Assembly: GCF_000332295.1 (NCBI RefSeq) | Contig: NZ_KB235931.1 | Coordinates: forward strand, 460,389-524,388 | Source of the DNA: Fortiea contorta PCC 7126 | GTDB lineage: Bacteria; Cyanobacteriota; Cyanobacteriia; Cyanobacteriales; Nostocaceae | Direction of reading: 5' to 3' | DNA: 64,000 nt | Part shown: in pieces, positions 35,307 through 42,595 of the stretch | Position numbering within the stretch: position 1 is the first letter of the stretch | How the letters are laid out: each line of letters begins with the position of its first letter | Program-made: the position numbers and the translations under genes | Notes under the pieces: model-generated | The model's database searches: none | Told to the model about the DNA's origin: nothing | The model's input: the letters and a program-made list of their open reading frames with translations, nothing else

Positions 35307-36293
35307 ATGCCGATTTGTAACATGATAACAACAACGTCAAATATTAAATTCAGCACAGATATAGTTCGTAATTATCTGCAAGATATTGTTCGTGTACCAT
35401 TGTTGACTTATGAGGAAGAAATTGTATATAGCAAAAAGGTACAGCAGATGATTGTCTTACAGAAAAAAAAGGAAACTTTGAAGAAACACCTCAATCACGA
35501 ACCATCTCAAAAAGAATTAGCTCAATACGTACAACTTAGTGAAATGGAAGTGAAGGAAATTTTTCAGAAAGGTACACAGGCAAAGCAAAAGATGATCGCA
35601 GCAAATCTTCGTTTAGTAGTTTCTATTGCCAAAAAATATCAAGGACGAAATTTGGAGTTTATGGATTTAATTCAGGAAGGTTCACTAGGTTTAGAGCGTG
35701 GTGTAGAGAAATTTGACCCCACTCGTGGCTATAAGTTTTCTACCTATGCTTATTGGTGGATTAGCCAGGGAATGACACGAGCAATATCTCAGCAATCACG
35801 AACTATTAGACTGCCAATTCATCTTACCGAAAAGTTGAATAAACTTAAAAAAGTGCAAAGGGAATTATCTCAAAAACTAAAGCGCAGTCCTAGTATGTCT
35901 GAAATTGCAGAAAAGATGAAATTAAACCCTGCTCAAATCCGCGAACTGCTGATGATATCTCGTCAACCTGTTTCATTAGATAAACAAGTGGGCGATAACG
36001 AAGACACAGAATTGCAAGAACTTTTAACAGAAGTTCCAGAAGCCTTGCCTGAAATCCAAGTAACTCAAAATTTAATGCGTCAAGATATCTATCTCTCACT
36101 GAAAGAATTAACTCCACAGCAGCAACAAGTCCTAATTTTGCATTATGGCTTGGAAGATAATTGCGAACTCACCTTGACGCAGGTAGCTCAACATCTCAAC
36201 ATTAGTGAAAGCAGAGTTCGTTACTTAGAAAAACAAGCACTGAGTTACCTCCGTCGTTGCCAAACAAATCTACGAGAGTATATTTTCACTTAA
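35307..36293 (+). CDS. Divergent group 2 sigma-70 factor
   Basis: A 328-residue sigma factor, third paralog. Region 2 is nearly normal but reads [20 protein letters not shown], with Ser where Arg stands in WWIRQ. Region 4.2 reads [20 protein letters not shown] instead of S-R-E-R-V-R-Q-V-E: the Arg and Glu that read the -35 box in E. coli sigma70 are Glu and Ser, and the Gln is Tyr. So it probably does not read a normal -35. Start is ATG 35307 or 35322. It follows the PxcA-like gene closely. Confidence 0.9.
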   Translation: MPICNMITTTSNIKFSTDIVRNYLQDIVRVPLLTYEEEIVYSKKVQQMIVLQKKKETLKKHLNHEPSQKELAQYVQLSEMEVKEIFQKGTQAKQKMIAANLRLVVSIAKKYQGRNLEFMDLIQEGSLGLERGVEKFDPTRGYKFSTYAYWWISQGMTRAISQQSRTIRLPIHLTEKLNKLKKVQRELSQKLKRSPSMSEIAEKMKLNPAQIRELLMISRQPVSLDKQVGDNEDTELQELLTEVPEALPEIQVTQNLMRQDIYLSLKELTPQQQQVLILHYGLEDNCELTLTQVAQHLNISESRVRYLEKQALSYLRRCQTNLREYIFT

Positions 36294-36477
36294 ATGTATG
36301 ACAAAACATCAGTATGAACATCTTACTTCTTCAACTGTTTGTCAACATCGTTAGAAGCTGAAACAAAGTTAGAGAGAGTTTTGAGATTATAAAAAAGTAT
36401 ACATTTCCGAAAGGATTATAGCTTCATCAAAGGTCACTTATTTGTTTTTTTTAATAAATCTCTATAACTAGCTAAAA

Positions 36478-36515
36478 TTTCACCCAAATTTCATCTCACT
36501 TTGTCAAGCTATTAA
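36478..36515 (+). promoter_or_regulatory. TTTCAC/TTTCAT box before the DUF2808-RppA-RppB operon
   Basis: TTTCAC (36478-36483), CCAAA, TTTCAT (36489-36494), then TATTAA 15 bases later (36510-36515). The position suggests that the response regulator of the operon controls its own gene. Confidence 0.65.
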
Positions 36516-36584
36516 GAGGTAACATCTTTCACTGAAGATGATTCTGATGATTGATGAATTTAGTAAAGTGATTATAAGAGCGCA

Positions 36585-37070
36585 ATGAATAGAACACTGA
36601 CATACACTGCTATTTTTGCCTTGACTATGGCAGTTTTAGTTCCAGCTACTTATGCAAATCCTACACCACAATCTAGTAACTTTCCTCATGTTATTAGCTT
36701 GGTAGAATTTCCCCAGGGTATTCGCCACGCGAGGATTATGAGACATACCTTAAAAATAGCAGTTCCCGAAAATAGCAAGGCTATTTCTCAGCTACTTATC
36801 GAAGCTCCAGCTAACATTGTTCTCAGAGAGAATATTGATGCATCCGATCAATCCGGTAAAAAATTTGCTGCAAAAGTTTCTATTCAAGGCAAAAAAGCTA
36901 CGCTAGAGTTTGCCGAATCAGCCGCTCCTGGAACTGTCATAATTGTAGAAATGAATAATGTTAAAAAAACAGCAGTGACTACTGGTGATAAGTTCTACAA
37001 GATATCTACCATTCTCGCTGGCATGAATGTAGAGTTACCAATTGGTATTGCTCAATTGCGTGTAATTTAA
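36585..37070 (+). CDS. Exported DUF2808 protein
   Basis: A 161-residue protein with a signal peptide (MNRTLTYTAIFALTMAVLVP, cleavage near TYANP) and a DUF2808 domain (VISLVEFPQGIRHARIMRHT, LLIEAPANIVLRENI, GTVIIVEMNNVKK). DUF2808 is a cyanobacterial periplasmic family of unknown role. It opens the operon with the RppA-type regulator 31 bases downstream, so it could be the periplasmic metal or stress partner of that system. The gene directly follows a TTTCAC/TTTCAT box. Confidence 0.85.
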   Translation: MNRTLTYTAIFALTMAVLVPATYANPTPQSSNFPHVISLVEFPQGIRHARIMRHTLKIAVPENSKAISQLLIEAPANIVLRENIDASDQSGKKFAAKVSIQGKKATLEFAESAAPGTVIIVEMNNVKKTAVTTGDKFYKISTILAGMNVELPIGIAQLRVI

Positions 37071-37101
37071 TGAACAAATTACTAAAATACATCTGCTGAT
37101 T

Positions 37102-37839
37102 ATGAAAGTTTTGCTTGTTGAAGATGAGCCGGATCTGGGTGCATCGATTCAGCGAAAGTTGAGTAAAGAAAAATATATTGTTGACTGGGTTTTGGATGGA
37201 AATGAAGCCTGGATTTATCTAGAACATAATTGGACTCAATATACACTGGCGATTTTTGATTGGTTGTTACCAGGAATGTCAGGTTTAGAACTGTGCAAGC
37301 GTTTACGAGTTCGGGGCAATGCTTTGCCTGTACTGATGCTAACTGCTAAAGATAGCATGGCAGATAAGGTAGCTGGACTAGATGCAGGGGCAGATGATTA
37401 TTTGATCAAGCCGTTTGGTATGGCAGAACTACTGGCACGGTTGCGTGCCTTGCAACGGCGAGCTTCTTTTGGAGACGCATCGCTTACGTCCCAGATCCAG
37501 CCTTTACAATTGCAAGTTGGTGGACTTATTTTAGACTGCGGTAATTGTACAGTTTCTCGACAGTACCCGAATGGTGAAAATAAGGTAATTTATTTAACAA
37601 AAAAAGAATTTCAGTTATTAGAATACTTGATGAAACGTCCTAATACAGTTATTACCCGCGACCAAATTTTAAATCATCTGTACGCCTTTAGTGCAGAACG
37701 CGTTAGTAATGTAGTAGCAGCTCAAATCCGACTTTTGCGTCGCAAATTATCGGAATATGGTTGTGATGGGCTAATCGAAACTGTTCCTAGTATGGGTTAT
37801 CGTTTCAATCCTGGCAATGCAGATTCGACTATTTCGTAA
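37102..37839 (+). CDS. rppA: OmpR-type response regulator, RppA/NrsR/CopR-like
   Basis: A 245-residue DNA-binding regulator. The receiver has the acidic pair ED (7-8), phosphorylated Asp53 in AIFDWLLPG and Lys in LIKPFG. The output is a winged helix (LTKKEFQLLEYLMKRP, VAAQIRLLRRKL, VPSMGYRF). The FDWLLPG form is typical of cyanobacterial RppA, close to NrsR (Ni) and CopR (Cu) regulators. Its gene overlaps the kinase gene by 23 bases. CopR of Synechocystis is reported to bind TTTCAT-N5-TTTCAT (from memory), the repeat found before this operon and five others here. Confidence 0.88.
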   Translation: MKVLLVEDEPDLGASIQRKLSKEKYIVDWVLDGNEAWIYLEHNWTQYTLAIFDWLLPGMSGLELCKRLRVRGNALPVLMLTAKDSMADKVAGLDAGADDYLIKPFGMAELLARLRALQRRASFGDASLTSQIQPLQLQVGGLILDCGNCTVSRQYPNGENKVIYLTKKEFQLLEYLMKRPNTVITRDQILNHLYAFSAERVSNVVAAQIRLLRRKLSEYGCDGLIETVPSMGYRFNPGNADSTIS

Positions 37840-39217
37840 GACTCGCTGGCAATTGGCTACCTGGTATGCGGTAGTTATGGCTCTAATTCTGTCCTTATGC
37901 GGTTTTGTGGTTTACAAGGTAATCATTGATGCTTATGTGGCTTCTATCAACCGGGAACTGGAATCGGTAGCAGGTACACTACATGATGTAATTGAACCAA
38001 CTTTGAAACAACCTGGTATTACAGAGCTAGTTTTCCAGCAGGTTTTACCAAATATTTGTTTAGCTGAGTCCAGTTGTCCTACCCAAAATATCCTGAGTCA
38101 CAGTCAAAGCACCCATAATGAACACGGCATTTTTAGTACTGTATACAAAGAGAAGCAATATTACATCCGTTTTGTCGATGGTTCAGGACGGTTAATTGCA
38201 GTGGCAGGTTTCCAAGCTAATGAACTGCCACCGACTGTGGAAACCCAAGTGTGGCAAACAGTGAAAGACTTGCAGGGTAATCGTTACAGTCAAAAGTCTC
38301 TACTGCTGCACACTCAAGATAATCAAGATTGGGGCTATATTCAGGTAGGGCGCAATCTCAATGACCTTGATAATCGTCTCGCTGCTTTGAAATTAATTTT
38401 GGCGGTGGGCTTGCCAATTACGGTATTGTTAGTTGGCGGTTCTAGTTGGTGGCTGGCAGGGTTAGCAATGCAGCCAATTGACTCTTCGTATAAACAAATG
38501 CAACAGTTTACGTCTGATGCTTCTCATGAGTTGCGTACTCCTCTAGCAGCGATTAATGCAACGGTAGAAACTTTATTTGATATGGAGTATCTGTCTGAGG
38601 AGGCGCGAGATATTTTGGCATCTATTCAACGTCAAAATCATCGACTAGCTGAACTAGTTCAGGATATGCTGTTATTGTCTCGATTAGAACAGCAAACGCT
38701 AGCGACACAACAAACACATTGCTGTCTGAATATTTTGATTAATGACCTGATAGAAGAATTTTCAGCGTTAGCGGCTGCGGCTTCTTTGCAGCTAACATCT
38801 TTGGTGTTATGCCAAGAGCTTTTATACGTGATGGGAGATGAAGATCAACTGTTGCGTGTGCTTTCTAATCTAATTGCCAATGCTATTCAATACACCCCTG
38901 CTGGCGGTTATGTAACTGTTATCCTCAAACGCAGCAACGGTCATGCTGTAATTGAAATTCAAGATACAGGTATTGGTATTGCATCGCACGAACAAAAGCG
39001 GATTTTTGACCGTTTTTATCGAGTGAATAGCGATCGCTCGCGTCGTACTGGTGGATCTGGATTGGGATTAGCGATCGCGCAAGCAATTGTTCAGGCTCAT
39101 GGAGGTAGTATACAGGTGCAAAGCCAACTTGGTAAGGGTAGCACTTTCATCGTTCACTTACCCTTGACAGACGAAGCGAGCGATCGCGTCGTACTGAGGG
39201 ATCTGGATTTGGGTTAG
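37817..39217 (+). CDS. rppB: Sensor histidine kinase, RppB-like
   Basis: A 466-residue membrane kinase paired with the regulator upstream. It has two membrane helices (~17-38 and ~190-215) around a periplasmic sensor of about 150 residues that contains two Cys (NICLAESSCPTQN) and His-rich HSQSTHNEHG, suitable for metal or redox sensing. A HisKA domain follows with His236 in SDASHELRTPL, then HATPase_c with NLIANAIQYT and GGSGLGLAIAQAIV. The last residues (SDRVVLRDLDLG) come from a duplicated piece of its own G-box DNA, so the natural C-terminus is replaced. Confidence 0.9.
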   Translation: MQIRLFRKTRWQLATWYAVVMALILSLCGFVVYKVIIDAYVASINRELESVAGTLHDVIEPTLKQPGITELVFQQVLPNICLAESSCPTQNILSHSQSTHNEHGIFSTVYKEKQYYIRFVDGSGRLIAVAGFQANELPPTVETQVWQTVKDLQGNRYSQKSLLLHTQDNQDWGYIQVGRNLNDLDNRLAALKLILAVGLPITVLLVGGSSWWLAGLAMQPIDSSYKQMQQFTSDASHELRTPLAAINATVETLFDMEYLSEEARDILASIQRQNHRLAELVQDMLLLSRLEQQTLATQQTHCCLNILINDLIEEFSALAAAASLQLTSLVLCQELLYVMGDEDQLLRVLSNLIANAIQYTPAGGYVTVILKRSNGHAVIEIQDTGIGIASHEQKRIFDRFYRVNSDRSRRTGGSGLGLAIAQAIVQAHGGSIQVQSQLGKGSTFIVHLPLTDEASDRVVLRDLDLG

Positions 39218-39232
39218 CGATCGCGTAAGCAA
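39180..39232. repeat. Short duplication of kinase G-box DNA at the gene's 3' end
   Basis: 39180-39232 repeats 39030-39085: both read GCGATCGC, GTCGTACTG, GGATCTGGATT, TTAGCGATCGCG and AAGCAA in order, with four or five changes and one 3-base gap. Copy two is read in a different frame and supplies the kinase stop codon. Both copies are flanked by HIP1 octamers. Confidence 0.8.
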
Positions 39233-39283
39233 CTGAGAATTGAATACTCTCCTAGAGGATATAGTAGAATGAACTCCTCTTTT

Positions 39284-39616
39284 CTATGCTCTGGGTGCAT
39301 ACATGATAATTAACACACTCAGTAGCGCCAAACAAGCTCCTAGCATATCGTAGTGATCTGGAGCTACCCCATCTACTTTCCAACCCCAAAGCATTGCCAG
39401 CACAATAAATACCCCTCCATAGGCAGCATACACTCTACCAAAGTTAGCAGGCTGGAGAGTAGCAAGCATACCGTATAAAGCTAACCCAATACCTCCGGCA
39501 ATTCCCCACCAGAAAGGCTTTCCATCCTTTAACCATTGCCAGATAAGATAGCCACCGCCTATCTCAAACAAGCCAGCCCATATGAAGTTAAGTAAGGACT
39601 TTAGTATTTCTTTCAC
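39284..39616 (-). CDS. YnfA/UPF0060 small membrane protein
   Basis: A 110-residue protein with four helices, matching UPF0060 throughout: LNFIWAGLFEIGGGYLIWQW, LYGMLATLQPANFGRVYAAY, GGVFIVLAMLWGWKVD and DMLGACLALLSVLIIMY. The family resembles small multidrug resistance proteins, and some members are linked to metal or drug tolerance. It converges on the RppB gene and stands alone on its strand. Length equals the family norm. Confidence 0.92.
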   Translation of the reverse strand: MKEILKSLLNFIWAGLFEIGGGYLIWQWLKDGKPFWWGIAGGIGLALYGMLATLQPANFGRVYAAYGGVFIVLAMLWGWKVDGVAPDHYDMLGACLALLSVLIIMYAPRA

Positions 39617-39782
39617 TCAAGAATATCCTATCTATTATAAAGATTCTTTACGAACTTCAAATTTTATTAGATTTGTGTTCTTGCAAAAGTATAAAAAAAC
39701 ACGGTAGTTATAAGTGGTAAAACAAGATTTTTACTTTTTAAATCTTGAGGAGATTAATATTCATGCCAGATTATTTCAAATT

Positions 39783-39824
39783 ATGAGAGAATATGAAAAA
39801 ATAAATTATGAAAAGAATATGAGA
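39783..39824. promoter_or_regulatory. Reverse-oriented TTTCAT-like half-sites before the Nramp remnant
   Basis: ATGAGA (39783), ATGAAA (39793), ATGAAA (39808) and ATGAGA (39819) lie in an A/T-rich run with spacers of 4, 9 and 5 bases. On the minus strand the last pair reads TCTCAT-N5-TTTCAT. The spacing is less regular than in the six boxes, so a chance pattern is possible. Confidence 0.3.
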
Positions 39825-39843
39825 ACATTTTATAGCAAAGTAA

Positions 39844-40197
39844 ATGACTCCTCCAGAAAACAGACCTAGCTTACCAGAGGTTCACCGTAGTATTAGAGTC
39901 CCCAACAGCAACAGCTTTATTGCCAAAATGCTGGCTTATGCAGGGCCAGGGTTTTTGGTTTCAGTGGGATACATGAACCCTGGCAACTGGGCTACAGACA
40001 TTGCTGGGGGGTCAAAGTTTGGATATACACTGTTAACAGTGATCTTGCTGTCCAATCTGATGGCCATATTGCTGCAATCTTTGTGTGTGCGATTGGGAGT
40101 TGCTACGGGGCGAGATTTGGCGCAGGCTTGTCGAGATTATTTCAAACCAAGAGTAAGCTTTTGTTTGTGGATACTGTGCGAGATTGCGATCGCTTGA
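39844..40197 (+). pseudogene. Truncated Nramp (MntH-type) manganese transporter
   Basis: The 117 codons encode the start of an Nramp divalent-metal importer: [20 protein letters not shown] with the DPGN-like NPGNW motif, [20 protein letters not shown], and [18 protein letters not shown]. Helices 1-3 are present, but the frame ends at a HIP1 octamer (GCGATCGC then TTGA), where CEIAIA should lead into helix 4. Full members have about 400-450 residues. The sequence beyond the octamer belongs to another gene scrap. It cannot transport metal. Confidence 0.85.
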
Positions 40198-40268
40198 CCA
40201 TTTTGTTGCTGCTGATAAATGCGGCGGCAGGTATTTAAAATATCTAAGTTTTCTTGATTTACTGACAT
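40187..40268 (-). pseudogene. N-terminal scrap of another gene joined at the HIP1 site
   Basis: On the minus strand ATG 40268 starts MSVNQENLDILNTCRRIYQQ then QQNGQAIAI, and the frame runs into the same GCGATCGC octamer where the Nramp gene ends. The sequence looks like a natural protein N-terminus, but I do not recognise the family. It faces the Nramp scrap head to tail. Confidence 0.35.
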
Positions 40269-40387
40269 GGCACTAAAGAATATACTCCACTTAGCAATGA
40301 TTTAGCGACAGCGTAACACATTGCTGTATTGGTGATCCCTTTCTGATTCTCTTGAGCGATCGCCCATAGCTGAGATAGTTGTAAGCG

Positions 40388-40440
40388 ATGCCTTCTCTAC
40401 GAGACGCTCTGCGAACGGCAAAGCTTCGCTAACGCAGTCG
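40388..40440. repeat. GC-rich interspersed repeat
   Basis: GATGCCTTCTCTACGAGACG, CTCTGCGAACGGCAAAGC and TTCGCTAACGC form a common type of cyanobacterial dispersed repeat with internal inverted pairs. A HIP1 octamer stands at about 40357. It lies in the leader of the toxin-antitoxin pair. Confidence 0.5.
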
Positions 40441-40480
40441 AATTCAAATAGCATAGAAGCAGACAACCAAACAACTACCT

Positions 40481-40765
40481 ATGACTCCACAATTTGAAGC
40501 GGCGATCGCTGCCATCCAACTACTCTCATCTACAGAGCGCCAGCAACTGCTGCAAATCCTCACCCAAAACTCAAATTCTCAACCCGATCTTCAAACCCTT
40601 AGTACCCAGTTCTTGCAAGGTACTATGCTCAAGCAGTTACTTGCTAACCATTCTCCTACAACTGTTGATCACCTCAAAGACCTGGCTACCGATTTTTGGC
40701 CGGAAGAAGACTCTATTGAAGATTTTCTCACGTTTGTGCGACAACAGCGCCAAGAGGCGATGTAA
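40481..40765 (+). CDS. Putative antitoxin of a PIN-toxin pair
   Basis: A 94-residue, mostly helical protein (FEAAIAAIQLLSSTERQQLL, DLQTLSTQFLQGTMLKQLL) with an acidic C-terminal segment (LATDFWPEEDSIEDFLTFVR) that could wrap around a toxin. The PIN-domain gene begins 10 bases after its stop. Gene order and size fit a VapBC-like antitoxin, although I see no clear AbrB or RHH DNA-binding motif. I infer the role from the neighbour. Confidence 0.7.
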   Translation: MTPQFEAAIAAIQLLSSTERQQLLQILTQNSNSQPDLQTLSTQFLQGTMLKQLLANHSPTTVDHLKDLATDFWPEEDSIEDFLTFVRQQRQEAM

Positions 40766-40775
40766 CTAAACTCCC

Positions 40776-41177
40776 ATGAGTCTTGTTCTGATTGATACTG
40801 ATATTGCTTCCTTCATTTTCAAAGGTAGTGATTATGCCGACCCTTACCAGCCACTTTTGAGTGGTCAGCAATTGGCATTGTCATTCATGAGTGTCGCTGA
40901 ACTATTTCAGTGGGCAATCTTACGTCAGTGGGGCGATCGTCGTCTCACCCAATTAGAACAATACCTCTCGAATTACCTGATTATTCCAGTGGATCAACCT
41001 CTTTGTCAAGAATGGGCAGAGGTTCGTGCATATCGACAAAGCGTGGGACGACCAATTTCGCCCCAAGATGCGTGGATTGCTGCAACGTCCATACGCTACG
41101 ACTTACCGTTAGTCACTCACAACATCAAAGACTTCCTAGAAATTCCTAATCTACGGCTTATTACCCCGTCATCCTAA
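40776..41177 (+). CDS. PIN-domain ribonuclease toxin, VapC type
   Basis: A 133-residue PIN-domain protein. The acidic metal-binding residues are visible: Asp7 and Asp9 in VLIDTDIASF, the Glu in SVAELFQWA, and Asp in ISPQDAWIAATSI and VTHNIKDFLEI. Such toxins cleave tRNA or rRNA and are held in check by the upstream antitoxin. Length equals the VapC norm. It uses ATG 40776. The following DNA is a GC-rich minisatellite, so the pair ends there. Confidence 0.88.
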   Translation: MSLVLIDTDIASFIFKGSDYADPYQPLLSGQQLALSFMSVAELFQWAILRQWGDRRLTQLEQYLSNYLIIPVDQPLCQEWAEVRAYRQSVGRPISPQDAWIAATSIRYDLPLVTHNIKDFLEIPNLRLITPSS

Positions 41178-41280
41178 TTAGACAGCGTTTGCGCGATCGC
41201 TGTTAGGCATAAGTTGAAGGAGCGATCGCTCATAGCTGGGGGCGCTACTTTTGAAATCCAAGTTTCAGGTTCAAACTTTA

Positions 41281-41417
41281 ATCCCCACCTCCCCATCTCC
41301 CCATCCCCCCATCCCCCCATCTCCCCACCTCCCCATCTCCCCACCTCCCCATCTCCCCATCCCCCCATCTCCCCACCTCCCCATCTCCCCATCACCCCAC
41401 CTCCCCATCTCCCAATT
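41281..41417. repeat. CCCCATCTCCCCACCT minisatellite
   Basis: About 135 bases of CCCCAYCTCCCCAYCC-type units with a basic period of 8-9 bases. The same family appears near 54430, 55500, 57750, 58230 and 59870-60018. It is open in all three frames but has no sign of coding. Confidence 0.85.
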
Positions 41418-41422
41418 CTCAT

Positions 41423-42517
41423 TCAGTTGCGGATATGTTGATCGTCGGTTGATAATTTGTCTGGGTTGAACTCTTGATAAATTGCTAAGGTTTCTTGATT
41501 GACACGGGCTACACTTAAGCGCTCAAGGTTATGTGTAGCTTGTTGTTTCCATCTCTGCAATACTTCGGGACTACTGAGTAATTCTCTCAGAGCGATCGCT
41601 AAGGCGTGATTATCTGCAGGTTGGACTAACAGACCTGCTTTTCCGTGATCTAATGCTTCGGGAATTCCGTCTACGTTGCTGGCGACGATCGCACAACCGG
41701 CTTCGCGGGCTTCAGGAATTACCAGGGGTGAGGGATCCCGGTGGGAAGCGAGGACAAAAATATCTGTGGCTAGCATATAACTTTGTGGCTCTGGCTGGAA
41801 GCCTTCAAAATGGATGCAGTCGCTGACGCCGCTATTTTGCGCCTGGGCTTCAAATATTGTCCTATCAGGGCCATTTCCCACAAGATAAAGATGTGTTTGC
41901 GGAAAATCGGTCGCAATTTCCGTAAAAGCACTGATTAATTCGGCAATTCCTTTACGTTTATACATCCCAGCGACAGTGGTAATCGCTGGGCGTTGCAGTT
42001 GTGCTGGTCGATACTGTTCTAAACTGCGAGTGCGGACGCTACCTAGAGTGCCATTGGCTACCACTCGCAATCTTTGGGCGGGGATACCTCGCTGTATCAT
42101 TGATTGGGCGACAGCATGGCTAACGGCGATGACGCGATCGGCTAAACCCATGAGGACGGCGCTGCGCTGGAATTCGTTATGTACTGTGGAGATGAGCGCA
42201 TAGACAGAGGAAGCTTTCAAGATTCTGCCTAATACCACTCCTGTCATCATATGTGCATGGACAATATCTGGTTGAAATTGTTTGATGATTTTTCGATAGC
42301 GCCAAGTAGCTTTGATTAATTTGATTGGCGTTCTCGTTTGATCCAATGAAAAATGTTGGACTCCATAGCGGGCTAGTAATGCTTCATATTCTCCCCCAGA
42401 TGAAGCTACAGCGACATCGTGACCGTTTTTTGCTTGTATACAAGCTAGATCAACAGCGACGTTAACGATGCCGTTACCAATTTCTTGGACGTGGTTTAAA
42501 ATATGTAGTACACGCAT
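41423..42517 (-). CDS. GT4 family glycosyltransferase
   Basis: A 364-residue retaining glycosyltransferase of the GT-B fold that adds a sugar to a growing glycan in the cytoplasm. N-terminal LHILNHVQEIGNGIVNVAVD and the donor-site region GKAGLLVQPADNHALA are typical. It is a close tandem paralog of the gene at 42596. One catalytic feature differs: the E-x7-E motif of GT4 enzymes reads DPSPLVIPE here, with Asp replacing the first Glu; the paralog has ESFGLVLTE. This may change donor use or lower activity. The spacer between the two genes is 78 bases. Confidence 0.88.
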   Translation of the reverse strand: MRVLHILNHVQEIGNGIVNVAVDLACIQAKNGHDVAVASSGGEYEALLARYGVQHFSLDQTRTPIKLIKATWRYRKIIKQFQPDIVHAHMMTGVVLGRILKASSVYALISTVHNEFQRSAVLMGLADRVIAVSHAVAQSMIQRGIPAQRLRVVANGTLGSVRTRSLEQYRPAQLQRPAITTVAGMYKRKGIAELISAFTEIATDFPQTHLYLVGNGPDRTIFEAQAQNSGVSDCIHFEGFQPEPQSYMLATDIFVLASHRDPSPLVIPEAREAGCAIVASNVDGIPEALDHGKAGLLVQPADNHALAIALRELLSSPEVLQRWKQQATHNLERLSVARVNQETLAIYQEFNPDKLSTDDQHIRN

Positions 42518-42595
42518 CAGACCCAGTGTATATTATTCAAATTACCATCAATACATTCACAGGTAGTCGCCACTATCCAGTAAATAACCGCAAAA

